Assembly (NCBI GenBank): GCA_051453625.1
Contig: JBOZIK010000001.1
Location: 130,951,509-131,015,508, forward strand
Origin: Welwitschia mirabilis
Taxonomy: Eukaryota; Gnetophyta; Gnetopsida; Welwitschiales
Direction: 5' to 3'
DNA: 64,000 bases
Part shown: positions 1-13,379 of the stretch, in pieces
How positions within the stretch are numbered: the first letter of the stretch is position 1
Layout: the number at the start of each line of letters is the position of its first letter
Made by a program: the position numbers and the translations under genes
Notes under the pieces: generated by a model
Databases searched by the model: none
What the model was told of the DNA's origin: nothing
Seen by the model: the letters and a program-made list of their open reading frames with translations, nothing else

Positions 1-768
1 GAACTAATTGACCACCAAAATATTTTTAGTTAAGAATTTATTTTTTAAAAAATATAAATATAATTATTTGAATAATTTTTTAGACATGGATTTTATATAT
101 TTAACCCCTTATTATGCTTATTTTATCATCTAAAAAACCATGTTAAGGTGTGATTGAGATGGTGAGGGGTGTTGTGTTTTAAAAACATCATTAAACATGA
201 AAATATGAGTTTTAGTTTAAAAAAAAAGAAGTATTGGCTAGTACCCCTATCATGATCCAAAAACAGTTTAAGCAAAACACCATCCAAACTATATTATTTT
301 TATGATATTTGATCAATTTATTAAAGAGAGAATTTTTTTATTACTTAAACATTTAACAACTGTTCAAGGGGTATAACCCTTGAAGAAGAGACATTTTAAC
401 CATTCATGTCATTTTACTAGTGTTAAAAGAGGCGCTTAGAAAATCATAGTGCTTGCATGGAAGTTTCATAGGTATGTTGAGAACCTTAACAAGCTATCTT
501 GATCTCCTAGTAGTTCCATAAAGTGGACCTTAAAGGTAGGACAATATAGTTAAGCTGTTGTACCAGCACCCTGTGTTTGGCTAAGGTGGAAATTGTGAAA
601 AATCAATTTGGAGTTAAGAAAGATGAGTTTTATCTGTTTACTGTCCATCATTATTTTTGCTAATAAAAAGGCAATTACTTTTTTCTAATGTTATCTTAAA
701 AAATGTTTCCATTTCATAATCTTTAATTTTTTTAACATTATTATTTAAAAAGAAAATTTAAAATGTCA
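1..768 (+). mobile_element. LTR 3' part of Ty3-like element (LTR1)
   Basis: The segment from about 440 to 768 is a diverged copy of 7000-7291: both carry a gcttgcatg / gtcaagcatg block, then matching words around tagttccataaa / tagttattctacaaa and cttaaaggtag / cttgaaggtag. Both are followed within a few bases by a site resembling the initiator-Met-tRNA primer site. I read it as the R-U5 end of an LTR on the plus strand. The LTR start is not visible and may lie before the window. No ORF of interest is seen. The assignment rests on the PBS and on homology to LTR2. Confidence 0.45.
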
Positions 769-772
769 TAAT

Positions 773-784
773 TAGTATTAGAGA
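773..784 (+). other. Primer-binding site (iMet-tRNA type), module 1
   Basis: TAGTATTAGAGA matches 9 of 12 positions of the common plant retrotransposon iMet site TGGTATCAGAGC. Two of the three mismatches are G>A or C>T. It lies 4 bases after a CA that could end the LTR. Confidence 0.45.
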
Positions 785-3540
785 AAATAATCCATAATGA
801 AGAATTTTTTTAAGTAATAAACTTTGTACTTTATTAATAAAAGAAAGAAATAGTATGTGATAATGATAAGCTATAGGAAACAAAAATGGAAAAAGACATG
901 TTATGTGTTTGGAATAGCAACTATGCATCACTCATAGTTGGAATAGTCATGAACTTGAGAAGTGTGTGAATAAAAGCCAGCCAATGATGTCTCAAAAGAA
1001 TTGGAAAGGATTTTACTTTTAATAGCATTAGGAAATGGGTTATCATATATTTTTCATAATATTAATTTAACAATGGAAGAATGCAATGAATGAATGCCTC
1101 TAAGTACTCCATGAAGACTTGAGGATGTGGTAAAAAGCACACAAGTCTTCTTGGTTATCACTAATCTCTCTAGAAAATTATTTAGCACACATTCTAGGTG
1201 ATTAACTTGTGCATGCTTATATAGATGTGCATTTCCATCACCTTCATTTAAATCTATTTGTTTTTTAGATATTGATTTTCTAGACATAGTGCATTGAGTT
1301 TAGCTTAAATTAATAAACTATAAATGAAGTTGAATATAATTAAAGATACTTACCTCTATCATGTGATTCTAAACTTCTTGAGCCTCAAATTATACATTTT
1401 ATGGTAGGCCATATAATGCACCACTTTTAACTCATTGATGATTAATTCAAAGTTAGAATGACTAGAATTCCACAATGAATCTATATTATAGGATCATTTG
1501 AATTTATCTGATCTCAAAACTTGGAAGTCCTATCCAATTTGCATCCTATGCAATCCTGGTAACATATGACCTCCTCTTGATGAGATCTCTCACTTGCCTA
1601 CCTTACAATTAAATCCCCTAATTTATTTACTCAACATATGTAATTGATTAAGTGTTAAATCTTAAAAACTAAACTTAAAAGAAAATTATATAATGTCCTA
1701 TCAATATCTAAAGAAGAAACAAATAGTGAAAGGGATTCAATTGGCATTAGAAGATAAGGTATTACAACGAGCACCAAAGGATGAACCCCACTAGTGATAC
1801 AAAACACTTAGCATAACCCAAGGAGTGGTAAAATAGATCAAAATTAATCATCTCATAGAAGTGATCCTCTTGAAAATATATAAAAATTCTAATCTCTAAC
1901 CCATTCAATGAAGACAGGCCCAATAAGTCACTTATTTTGGCCCTTAAATGAGTGTCTCTATATTTGCCCATGATAAGTTTATCTTTTTCATGAGAGAGGT
2001 AAGAAAACATGGTTTAGGATGATCCTACAAAAAAGAATCAAAATTAATAACATGAAATTTTAATTCGAATAAGTATAAGAAAGTAAGTAAGAATACTTAT
2101 AATCATCCTTCGCTTGTTGTGGTAAATGACTAATAGAGGTCAATGCTCTTATTTATTTTATACCTCCTACACCAGTGGTTATTAATAAATTTAGAGAGAT
2201 AGAACCTTTTATCCTCTCTAGGATGATGAACAAGGAGTTTAAGATGAAAATTCTTCTTTTTAGTCCATCTGCATAACAGTAAGGATTTAATAAGAAACTA
2301 AAATTAATAGAGAAAAAGCAAAGAAGGGACTTATTCTTTCATCTTTGAAAACTAGACTCCACTAATTAAAGAATACAATAGATTAATTGCCTTACTAAAA
2401 GTAGGGATTATGCTAAAAGGATTAATTATAGATAAAGAGAAAATTGACTTGATCGTACCACTAGAAAATTTAACTTGTTTAATGCTCACAAAAGAATCTC
2501 CTCCATGAAAGATAAAGTAAAGAGAAAGAAGGATTTTCCTACAAGTTAAAAAAAAAATAAATAAATCAAAATTTATCTTGGCTTTACACAATTGTAAAAT
2601 AACCCATACATAAATACTTTGACTCTAATCAAAGGTAATCTTTTTATCATAGTCCTTAGACAAAAGGTAAATGACATACTAAGGAAGTTATGACAAGTGA
2701 GAATGAAGAAAGCCATGATAGGCTATGAGTAAATCTAAGGCCACATAGTAGAAAACTAAAATGGATTTAAGGGAATCATATAATACCCTCCCAATTAATC
2801 TTTTTATATATAAATTCATAAAAAGAGGTTTTGGAAACAAAAAATCTAAGATCTCTAACCCATAAGTGAAAAACCTTTTGGGAGCAGAGGATCCATCTAA
2901 GAGGTTAAAAGTGTCTTTTATATTTAAAGAAGTAATGTAGACATCACCAAGATGAGAATGGTAGAAGGAATGAGTTTGAGCATTAAATAATACATATATT
3001 AAATCTGAAATCATGAAGACCTTAAGAGGATAAAAATAGAAGTATGAAAATAACATGAAATCATAGACGTTATATCTTAATACCCTTCAAAATCTAGTTG
3101 AGTTATAAATTTGCTATTCTTCAAATAACTTTTAAGACATAACTCATAAAAAGAAATATAAATCTATCAAAGTATGATCAAAGATCCATGAATAAATTTG
3201 TAAAACTTGAAAAAGATAAAAAGACATAGTGAAAAAGATAAGTTAGTGCAAGAATAATAAAAGTTAAATGAAGAAGACAAAAATGAGGAAGTAAAAGAGA
3301 GAAATTTTTTTTAAAAATGGAGGAGGAATTAGTTAAAAATGAGGAATAAATGGATGTAATTCCTCTTATTTACAAGAAACAGATAAAATCTAAAGTACAA
3401 GTTGACATGATAACGTATCATAATAATAAGATAGCAATATTAAAGTGATTTGAGAGTAACACTAATGCTAATTTGAGAGTGATTTGATAATAAGTAAACT
3501 CATAATTATTTTGATACTATTGAAATACATTCTTAATTGA
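785..3540 (+). other. Degenerate leader/internal region of module 1
   Basis: About 2.7 kb of AT-rich sequence without a convincing gene. The part near 1100-1240 is alignable with 7680-7850 in the second module: both contain, on the minus strand, a short Leu-rich coiled-coil-like stretch with the pattern HLxxVLNxxLERL. This shows that the homology of the two modules extends past the PBS. Minus-strand ORFs at 1762-2010, 2352-2591 and 2688-3056 have no recognisable motif and are probably chance openings. Nothing else can be supported. Confidence 0.35.
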
Positions 3541-4665
3541 CCTTACAAAAGGTTATAGGATATTACATTACTCACCTATTTACCTTAGAAGTATATAGTA
3601 AACCACAATATTGAGATAGATCCTTGATGAATATCATGCTATAGGATATTACATCACTAATATCATCATTCTAGAATTGTATAGAGTGCTATACTATTAA
3701 CATGGAGCTCTAATAAACCCAATAGAAGGATGTAAAAAACTACACTGGTAACATCAACATCACTTTAAAAATGTATAGGATGTCACACTCTTGAGATAAA
3801 TATTGGATAGACATTACATAAGACTACAGGACACCAAACTACTAACATCATTACCCTAAAAGAATATAAGGCATTATACTGCTTACATGGACTCTTGATG
3901 GATGACATAGAAGGTCATAAGGAATCATACTATTGACATCATAACTTCAGAACTATATATACCATCACATTACTTAGATAATGCCTTAATGAATCACATA
4001 GAAGGCTAGAAGATGTTATACTGCTAACATCGTTACTCTAGAAGTGTATAGGGCATTAGATTACTGATAGGAAGCTCTGATGAATCTCATAGAAGGCTAT
4101 AGATCACTACACTATTAATGTAATTAGTCTATAAATGTATAGGATGGTAAATTACTAAGATAAAGCTTTAATAAACTCCACAAAAGGCTATAGGATGCCA
4201 CACTCCTAACATCATCACTTCATCAATCTTTAAGATACCAGACTATTGAGATGCACCCTTGATCAATCCATATAAGACCATAGAATATCATGTTGCTAAT
4301 ATTATCACTCTAAAAATGTATAAAACACCATAATATTAAGATAAAGCTTTCATAAAAACCATAAAAAGCTATAGTATGTCACACTACTAAGATATAGGAT
4401 GTTACATTATTGACGTCATCACTTTCAAAGTGTATAGGTCGTTACACTACTAATGTGAATGCTTGATAGACTTCATACAATGCTATATGGTGTTATACTA
4501 CTAACATCATCATTTCCAAAGTACATAGATCATTGAAAAACTATGATATAGCATTAATGGATTCCATAAAGGGATATAGAATGTCATACTACTAATATCA
4601 TCACTCCAAAAATGTAAGATGCTACACTACTGATATGAAGCCCTAATGGATCCTATTGAGATATT
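3541..4665. repeat. 91-bp tandem array A, block 1
   Basis: Successive acatcatcac-like marker words fall at 3661, 3751, 3845, 3936, 4027, 4118 and 4209, a spacing of 90, 94, 91, 91, 91 and 91 bases. Each monomer contains the word TATAGGATGTCACACTACT twice in degenerate form, so the 91-bp unit looks like an old duplication of a ~45-bp subunit. About 12 diverged copies are present. Confidence 0.9.
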
Positions 4666-5630
4666 AATAATGTGTAGAAAGGTATGTCATAGGCATTAAC
4701 TTGAAATATTTGATTAATAATGCATTTTCATTTTTCATATTATTTGTTTGAATATGACTAGATAACTACTAATATATAGTTATAACTATACTGCGATTCT
4801 TGATTTATGGGAAATATTTTCATAAAGAAATGTAAAAATTCTATATTACATAAAAAATAGAAATTATTATAGCCCTAAATCATTTAGAAATATCATGCAA
4901 GTTTATTGTGATCAATCTATAAGATTGTCTATAACTAATAATTCACCACTACATGCTTCATCTGACCTTCGCACTTCTATCGTGTGTGTACATGGTGCAA
5001 ACATAAATCACTTGATCATCGCCTATGCGACCTACATGGATATGTATTCACTATGTGATATAAATAGTTTTAAAAGGTTGGATGACCTTATTTGATTGAA
5101 AGACTTACCATAAAGAGAAAAATTATTTGTAAATATTTTTAAAAACTCAACTAATAATTTAACAAAAATACCAATCACACACCTTTGAAAAGTTATAAGA
5201 GCATTACCTAAAATAAAAGGTATGTAATGGTAGGTGAGGAATTTAAATCCGTAATATGGGATGACTCATGTAATGAATTAGCAATTAGTTTTTTTGGTTC
5301 TTTCAACCATCTCTCCAAGATCCATGAAGTTGTAAGATCATATACAAGGGTTGAAACCTACCTATTGCGAAAAGGTTAAGGAAGTTAATGACATAATAAT
5401 GGAAAACCTCATGATTAAATCCTTAATGCAAAGTGCCTATAACTCACTAGATAGGGTTGTTATTAGATTTTACTAAGACATGAAGGTATAAGTACTTGAG
5501 TTCTATCATGCACACTTATCCCTCAGGCTAGCCTATATCAATATTCCTTCCTAAAGTGTTGCTATGCTAAGGAGTAAGATCTACTAGATAAAATGTCCGT
5601 ACATTATCTATAATAGTTTAATTTACTTCT
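4666..5630. other. ~960-bp segment interrupting array A
   Basis: The 91-bp periodicity stops near 4665 and resumes near 5630. The intervening sequence lacks the monomer words. It has a small 66-codon open frame at 4895-5095 with no known motif, and a few less AT-biased stretches (5280-5560). It may be an inserted element or solo LTR. No clear terminal repeats, target duplication or PBS could be recognised by eye. Confidence 0.4.
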
Positions 5631-6400
5631 CTATAATGCTTAAAGGTTCAAACAAGAATATAGGATGCTATAATACTACATCATCACTTCAAAAATATAT
5701 AGGATGCTACAATACTAAGATAAAGATTCAGTAAACTCCATAGAAGACTATAGAATGTTAAACTACTAAGATCATTACTCTAAAGTTCTATAGTACACTG
5801 CATTACTAATATGAAGCATTGATGAACCACACAAAATGCTATAGGATGTAATACTATTGATATTAACCTTCAAAGGACCTCACAGAAGGCTATAAAATGG
5901 CATAATACTAACATCATCACTCCAGAAATACATAGGATGTAATACTACTAGGATGAATCCCAAAGAAGGCTATACGATATCACACTAATAACATCATCAT
6001 TTCAAAAATGTCTAAGATGTCACACTACTAAGATAATTCTTTTATGAATCTCATAAAATAGTATAGGAATCGCATTACTATCGAGCATCATGCTACTTTG
6101 ATAGAGCCTTAATAAAATTTAATATGGCTACAGGGAATCATAGTACTAACATCATCACTCTAAATACTACACTATTGATATAGAGCTTTAATGAATCCTA
6201 CAAAAAGATATTAGAATATCATACTACTAACATTATCACTCTAAAATTACATAGGATATCACATTACTAAGATATAGCTTTGAGGGATTCATAGAAAGCC
6301 ATAGAACACTATAATACTAATAACATTAGTTTAAAAAACTATAGGATACCACACTTCTAACTTTAAGTTTTGACAGACTTTATGTAAGCCAATAGAGCTA
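5631..6400. repeat. 91-bp tandem array A, block 2
   Basis: The same monomer as block 1 resumes. Markers at 5678, 5769 and 5860 are spaced 91 bases, followed by irregular units (51, 80, 81 and 93 bases) with internal deletions. The array decays after about 6400. Confidence 0.85.
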
Positions 6401-6999
6401 CATAATGAGTATTTTTGCAAAGTTTGTCAAATTCTAACCTTTTTTCTTATCCATTAAAGATATGATCTTATTAACCAATTAATTATAAAAGAAGTTTCAA
6501 TAGTTTTAATTTCTAACTACTAAAATAACTAGATTTTAAAATGCAAAGGATAAGTTAAAAGTGATAATAAGAATCAGATGGCCCCTTGATCGTGTATACA
6601 TGGGTATATAATGTTTCTAATTCAATTTAGCTATGCTTATATCACTATATATGTTATAAGTTTTAGTCAAATCATCCTAGGAATACAAATCTAATGAATT
6701 CAAACCATGTTTTACCAGAATATACTAGGAATTCCATTTGAAATCCAACCTTAGTATCATTCTTTCCAAGGGATAAATGTAGTAGAAAAAATAATAAAAC
6801 ATATAAAATATACTTTCATAACTTTCATGATCTCTTTTTCCTCCTTAAAGAAAGAATACCCCATGTTAATTATTAATAATTTAGTTCTCTTTTCAAGGGA
6901 TATAACCTTTACAGAACAAGTTATACTTAATATGAAGATTCACCTTTATTAGGGAACAACACAATAATTGTTCACCATTATTACAAACATGGTAAAGGA
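6401..6999. other. AT-rich spacer, possibly U3 of LTR2
   Basis: No gene, tandem repeat or clear LTR start is visible. It directly precedes the recognisable part of LTR2, so it may hold the promoter half of that LTR. A weak TATA-like tgggtatataatg lies near 6600. Confidence 0.25.
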
Positions 7000-7291
7000 G
7001 GAGTGTAGGTCAAGCATGTAATTTTCATAAGTATACTAGCCCTTGAAAAACTGGTCTTACTTCCTAGTTATTCTACAAACCAAACCTTGAAGGTAGTATG
7101 AATTGGTCAGTCTACGCTCAGGCACTTGATGTTTAACATAGAAAGGTTTCATTTTATCTAAGAATTAATAAAGAATATTTATTTTTCTTAATTATGATAA
7201 CATCAATTGTAAATTTCCTTTAAATTTTTTAAAAGTTCTTTAGTCTTAGTTTAAGCAATGCATTTTTTTAATATGATTTTGAATTATTACA
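7000..7291 (+). mobile_element. LTR 3' part of Ty3-like element (LTR2)
   Basis: Homologous to 440-768 (LTR1) and followed by an iMet-type PBS. The LTR would end at TTACA (7287-7291). With the PBS, the leader and the plus-strand gag-pol remnants beyond array B, it is best read as the 5' LTR of a plus-strand Ty3 element whose body is interrupted by array B and element A. Confidence 0.45.
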
Positions 7292-7293
7292 AT

Positions 7294-7305
7294 TAGTGTT
7301 AGAGC
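7294..7305 (+). other. Primer-binding site (iMet-tRNA type), module 2
   Basis: TAGTGTTAGAGC matches 9 of 12 bases of TGGTATCAGAGC. It sits two bases after a terminal CA, the usual LTR-PBS spacing. Confidence 0.5.
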
Positions 7306-8690
7306 AAAGTGATAGTAAATCACTATCTTTTAATGATCTTGAAACCAAAAGAAAAAAGCATTGATTACACTAATTAAAACACAACTGATCTTTTATTAAA
7401 GAAAAATAAATATAGTATAAGAAAATAGTAGGAAACTATAATGTAGTCCAAAAATAACATAGAAAGAACAAGTAAACCACACATAAAGTCTCATCCTTCG
7501 TAAGAGTTACATGAGAGGAGGAGTAACTAGGAGAAGGATCAAGTGGATTTGGGAGTATCTTTCCTTCTTTATCATCATGAAGGAAGCAATCTAAAATGAT
7601 TGACTACTATAATAATGATTAAGAAAAGTAGTAATACATTTTAAAGAATTAGTTAAATTCTCCTTGTAAATGCAGCAATGGTGATAGAAGGTACACAAAT
7701 CCTCCTTGATGACAGTGAGTCTTTCAAGGTAGCAATTTAACACCTACTTCAAATGACAAATATGCAAATCTTTTTTAGCTAGAATTGCAAGCACCACCTC
7801 AATTTGTGCTTATTTATGCTAAAGGAATTAATTTTCTAATTGAAGAAATTCCAACTTAACCTTTAAAATATAGAAGGAATAACTAAGATCAAGGAAATAA
7901 ATACCCGTAAAAATGAATTAAGAAATTAAAATTACCTCTAATAAGTGAATACAATCATTCAAAGACTCTAGTTAATGCATCTTGTAACAAGGCATGCAAT
8001 GGAATATATCAAGCTTATTGATAGAAAACTTAAAACTCCTTCAAATGAAACTCCAAGTGTCATCCATAGGATAGCGTAGAGAGAAGATACCTGATCTTGC
8101 ATGTTGAAAATATTCCTCAAAGTTATAGCCCTATTGATCTTGATAAATAAAAGCATCCTTCCTACAAAACCTCTTTATAGCTTATTTGAAGATAATTGCT
8201 TCCAATTATTTCACCTAATCAATTTAAGCAAGCACTACCAAAATAATTAGTACTAAGTTCCTCTTAGATTAATAAATCACAAAAATTTTCATCTATAACT
8301 GAATATTAAAGCATACTAATCAATATTAGGGAAGTCAGGCATACCTTTAAATCAAATATCTATAAACCTAAGAATAAATGGATATATTAGCACATGTTTT
8401 ATCTAGAAAAAGAATAAGAAGCTTATAGAGACAAAAGAAAAGGATAAATGAATACAAGTGAAAAATTCAAAAGAAAAAAATAAATGAATTATGAAAGAAG
8501 AAACCAAGAGAAAGGATTAACTTAATTGAAAAGCAATAGAACAAGTGAATAAAAAAATAAATGAACATCTATGGATCTTTATTCATAATAAAAATTAAGG
8601 AATCTTCAAGTACTATTAATGTGATAGTAAAGTGACGTTGAAGGAAACTCTAACATGATGTTGATCTCACCTTGACATGATATTAACAAG
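7306..8690 (+). other. Degenerate leader of module 2
   Basis: The part around 7680-7850 is homologous to 1100-1240 in module 1. The rest is AT-rich with no supported gene. It ends where the 91-bp array B starts. Confidence 0.35.
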
Positions 8691-10309
8691 TACTAAATTA
8701 ATAGTAAAATGATGTAATGTAACCATGTTAGGATCCATAGATACCACCATAATGATCATGAATTAGTTTTCAACATAAAGGGATGTCAAGGTTCTAACTA
8801 GATCATCCCCAGGATTCAAAGTTATCACCTTGGTGATCATGCAAGTAAATACATCAATTTTCAACATAAGGAAGTGATAGTGTTCTACTTGGATTACCCT
8901 TGGATCTCATACCCCTAATACTTAGAAATATCATCTCAATGATCATGTAGGTGAATACATTAGTTTTCAACATAAGGAGACCCTAGGCTTTTGACTGGAT
9001 CACTTCCATATTCTATAGATATCACCTTGATTATTGTTTAGGTAAATATTTTAGTTTTTAACATAAGGAAATGTCATGGTTTTGATTAAATCACTTCTAT
9101 AACTGACAGATGTTACTTTGGTAATCATGTAGGTACATATCTTAGGTTTCAACATAAGGAGGTATTAGGATTCTGACTGGACCATTCCCATAATTCACAG
9201 CTATTACTTTTAGTAATTATGTAGGTAAATACATTAATTTTCAACATAAAGGAATACTAGAATTCTAACTAGACCATCCCTATAACCTATAGATGCCACC
9301 TTGGTAATCATGTAGGTAACTACATCATTTTTCAACACAAGGGGAATGAGACCATTTCTAAAATCCATAAATGCCACCTTAGCAATTGTGTAGGTAAATA
9401 CATTAGTTTTGAACATAAGGGGGCATTAGAAATCTAACTAAACCATCCCTAGAATCTACAAATGCCATGTCAATGATCATACAGGTAAATACATCAGTTT
9501 TTATCATAAGGAGGCACTGGGATTCTAATTAAGCCACCACTAGGGACCACAGATTCTACTTCAATGATTGTGCAAGTAAATACATTAATTTTTAATATAA
9601 AGGGGTGTTAGGATTCTGATTGTTGAAAACTAATGTTATCTCAATAATAAGGAGGCATCAGGATTCTGACTAGATCACCCTTAAGACTCCTAGCTTCCAC
9701 CACAATGATCATGAATACATTAGTTTTCAACATAATGAGATGCTAGGATTTTTAATAAATCGTCTCTAGGATTCACAGATGCCACCTTGATAATCATGCA
9801 AGTAAATGTATCAGTTTTCAACATAAGGACATGCCATAGTTCTAAGTAGATCATTTTTAGAACCCATAAATTCCACCTCGATGATTATGAAGATACATAC
9901 ATTAGATTTCAACATAGGGAGACATTAGAGTTCTGACAAAACTAGCCTAAAGATCAACAAATGTCACCTTACTAATTATGTAGGTAAATACATTATTTTT
10001 TAATCTAAAGAAGTACCAAGATTCTAATTGGATCACCCCTAGGATTCATAGATGCAACCTCAATAATTATGTAGGTAAATACATTAGTTTTCAATATAAT
10101 GGGATCCTAGGGTTCTGACTAGAGCATTTAGGACTCACAACTATCACCTTAGTGATTGTGTAGGAACATACATTAGTTTTTAACATAAAGAAAATAGTAG
10201 GGTTCTAAATGGATCATTTTTAGGACTTATAAATGCTACCTCAATGATCATGTAGGTAAATACATTAATTTTCAACATCAGAAGGCATCAGGGTTCTAAG
10301 TGAATCATT
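8690..10309. repeat. 91-bp tandem array B, left part
   Basis: The marker ttttcaacataag recurs at 8767, 8858, 8964, 9055, 9146, 9238, 9329, 9407, 9498 and 9589, then at 9724, 9815 and 9906. Spacing is mostly 91 bases, with a few units of 78 to 106. The monomer reads roughly as ttttcaacataaggaggca, a gggttctgactggatcaccc block, a cacagatgccacctt block and gtaggtaaatacattag. It is cut at 10309 by element A. Confidence 0.92.
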
Positions 10310-11540
10310 TGCAATGCATATTATCCTTTACGTCTCACTAAATCCCACTAATCAAAATAGATATATTGCAAAATAGGATACTCTAGTATAAATGGGAGTG
10401 ATCCAAATGTCATAAACTCATCGAAGGCATGTGAGAGAAGAAGAAGAATCGATTTTTAGAGAAAATTTTATATCCTAACTTAAGAACAATTTAAGAAAGT
10501 AAACATTTAATGAAATGCAAATGCACTTAACCTAAATAAGCACCTATTTGATTATCAAATTAACTTGTTAGGAAGATCAACCCTATATCACCTAAATTAG
10601 CTAAGGAGACTGTCATTAACTAAGATCAACTTAGACTATCAAATGAATCAAATAAATGTAATACAAAATGATTCTAAACTACTTTCATCAACCTTGACAA
10701 AGTTGCCCTTAATACGTATATCATTAATGAAACTATCACTAAATCAATAATAAAATAAATCATAAGGGAAATTAATAGTATAAATGCACAATATAGAAAT
10801 AGAGTTTTATATTAAAAATTAGACTAGCATTTGGGTTACAAAACATCCAAGCCTTAATGGAGGATGCACAGCTCTTTACCAAGAAAACATCTTTCTGCAA
10901 CTCACAAGATGGATCTTCCATCCTTTATTCTTATATCATGAGAATTTTCAATGCATTAAATATGGAAAGAAGAGTTAAAGAAGGGATTTATTTATAGGAC
11001 AAAAAAGGCAAAACCATCATACAAAATATGCTAAAAAACTTACTCAAATCTAAGAAAGAAATGGATGAAATGGATAAATGTCAGCTGGCCATTTCAAGTG
11101 TCATCCTAACTATCATGGGGATAACCAAGGGGACAAAGGTTTATGTGTTATGATTTGTCATCTTGGATGTCATGGGAATGACGATGGAGACAACACCTCT
11201 TTAGAAAAGATGACTTTAGCAGTACTGGCTTCAGTCCATATTAGCATTCCTATGTGGCTTGTGTAGTGCTGTCGTCCTACCTCTCATGAAAACAGTAGAG
11301 GAATGATAGTTCTCTTTGTCTTTTTAACTCAACAGAAGTCTGCCATTTTTATTAGTAATCTTTGTCTAAGAACCTAAGTATCAGAATATGCCTTAAATGC
11401 TTATAAACATGCTAAGAATTGCACATTTTTATGATTATTCATCAATTCTCCATAATCCTCAAAATTGCATATAAGCTTATACAAATGCCCTGTCAAATAG
11501 CTCATAACAACCCATTTAATACATACAATTTGGTAGTGCA
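10310..11540 (-). repeat. Element A 3' LTR (left)
   Basis: Starts TGCAATGCATATT and ends GGTAGTGCA on the plus strand. It aligns along its length with 21070-22315. A TATA-like TATAAATA lies on the minus strand at 10996-10989. Several GTC(A/G)T...A(T/C)GAC hairpin motifs lie at 11100-11300. Confidence 0.88.
10989..10996 (-). promoter_or_regulatory. TATA-like box in element A 3' LTR
   Basis: TATAAATA on the minus strand. The equivalent sequence occurs in the other LTR at 21765-21772 and in the element B right LTR at 52592-52599, so the position is conserved within the family. Confidence 0.5.
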
Positions 11541-11560
11541 TCATAGCCCATCACTTAGCC
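11541..11560 (-). other. Polypurine-tract region of element A
   Basis: Minus strand reads ggctaagtgatgggctatga directly before the LTR. The matching site in element B (47468-47449) is ggctaaatgggaggttatgt, more purine-rich, so this one seems eroded. Confidence 0.45.
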
Positions 11561-13330
11561 TTTGCTAATTACTAACAAAGACCAACAAATGACTATAATT
11601 ATAAGCTAAATTATCTTTAAAGAAATCAATCTAAAAATTATAAAATAGGCTTATAAATAATTTCAAACACATCACATAGCTAAATAACATGTAATGCATC
11701 ATGTGTATGAAGTGAAAATTTCAAAAATTATGTCTCAAGAAAGCTCTGATGTAAAAATTATGAAAAATGAGTACTTAAAATAGTCCTGCCCTCCATTAAG
11801 AAAAACAATACGTCCCATATTGGCTAATGAAGCAATAAAATTAGATGAAATTAGTATGTCTAAATAAGAAGGAGGATGATGGGTGTTTTTGAATTTTAAC
11901 ATTTTGAAAAATTGAGTACAAAGCTAAGCATAGAAATGTTAGATTTGAAAAATAGATACGTAATGAATATTCTGACAAACATGGAAGGAGTAGACAATGA
12001 AAATGTACTAGTTAGAATGAAGCAAATCCATGAGTTCTCAACAAATGTTCCTTGATAAAAATTATTATGAACATTGTTTAAAACTCTAAAAGACTAGAAA
12101 TGATCATCATAAAATTTGTAAGGAAACTCATCTAAGTAAGAGGTTAACTCTTTATTGAAAACTAAGCAAGGAAACATTAAATGTTAAGGTCCTAACATGA
12201 TAAGAAAATACAGAAATGACTTTGAAAAAACTAACTTGAACAACAAAAGAAAACAAAAAGAATGAACATAAGGAACATAAATAAGATTGCCTACTTACCC
12301 TAAATTTTAACATAGTAGAATCCCATGGAAGAAATCATAACATCACTTAATTTAAAATGCATGACTAAATGTATAACTATGTAAAATTCCATTCGATAAG
12401 GTAGTGGTTATGATGATGCTAAAAATAAAAGGCTTTAAACAATAAGTGACAAGATTAAAAAGTTGCTAAAAAATGAACTCACCTACTTAAATCTCAAAAC
12501 AAACACCTAAGTCCTCAGAAATAAAATGATCATGTGGAAATACTAATAGTCTAGGAAATAAGCAATGCCTCTAATAATACTAAAAACACTACTACTCTTA
12601 TAGCCTCAAAGTTTTTATTATTTTATTATTTATGATGAGGGGAGTGCAACCACAATCAAAGAAGTAAAGACCCATAAAGCATGACTAATTGACCTTCCAC
12701 TAGAGCTCCCATAGCTATTATATTACATTAACAAAGGCCCTCTTAGGAAAATTCGCCCCAATCTACTTGCTGTAGGACATTATGGTTTTATTCCTCTTTT
12801 CTTCTCTCTCTTCCGTCCCCACCCTAAAACCCCCACCTGGGCAAAAGGAACATTCCACATGATTAAACACTTCAAAAGACAAAAGTGAAATCATAAGATA
12901 AAAGATAGATAAGAGCACCTTTAAATAATATAAAACCTTTCATCATTAATAAAAACGTAAGAAATAAAGCATCTTCCTTCAAAATGAAGTTCATAGATGT
13001 GTGAATGTCTTAAGATTAAGTGAATCTAATCTTACTTCTGTAAAATACACAAGTATAAAGATTAGTCATAAATATAAAATAAATACATAAGTTATATTTG
13101 AAAGATAAATAAGTGATATCATAATAGCCTTCAAAGAAATAATCTAAGAGAAAATTTAAACAATGATAGGGAAGAAGTCATCCTTCTCACGGGGAACCTC
13201 CAAGGCTAGTGCTTCTATCATATTTATAGCAAAAGGTTGCTCATATATTTTTAATCTTAATTTATTAACTTTGTAAAATTTTTTATTTGTTAAGTCAGAA
13301 ATCTTAATAGAGCCACTAGGTATACTTTCT
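11561..13330 (-). other. Element A 3' non-coding region
   Basis: Between the LTR and integrase there is about 1.8 kb without coding signal. It is collinear with element B 47470-49260. A pyrimidine-rich stretch on the plus strand at 12797-12832 occupies the place where element B has a (TC)n(CA)n microsatellite. Confidence 0.6.
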
Positions 13331-13379
13331 CAATAAGATAAGGACCTACCCATTTTAATATTAACTTGTTATGTAGAAT

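Noticed and set aside
2688-3056. 122-codon minus-strand frame
   Set aside because: Phe/Leu/Tyr-rich as expected for the complement of AT-rich DNA, no motif, and opposite to the inferred element strand.
4895-5095. 66-codon plus-strand frame within the array A insertion
   Set aside because: No recognisable domain and no supporting context; could be a chance opening.
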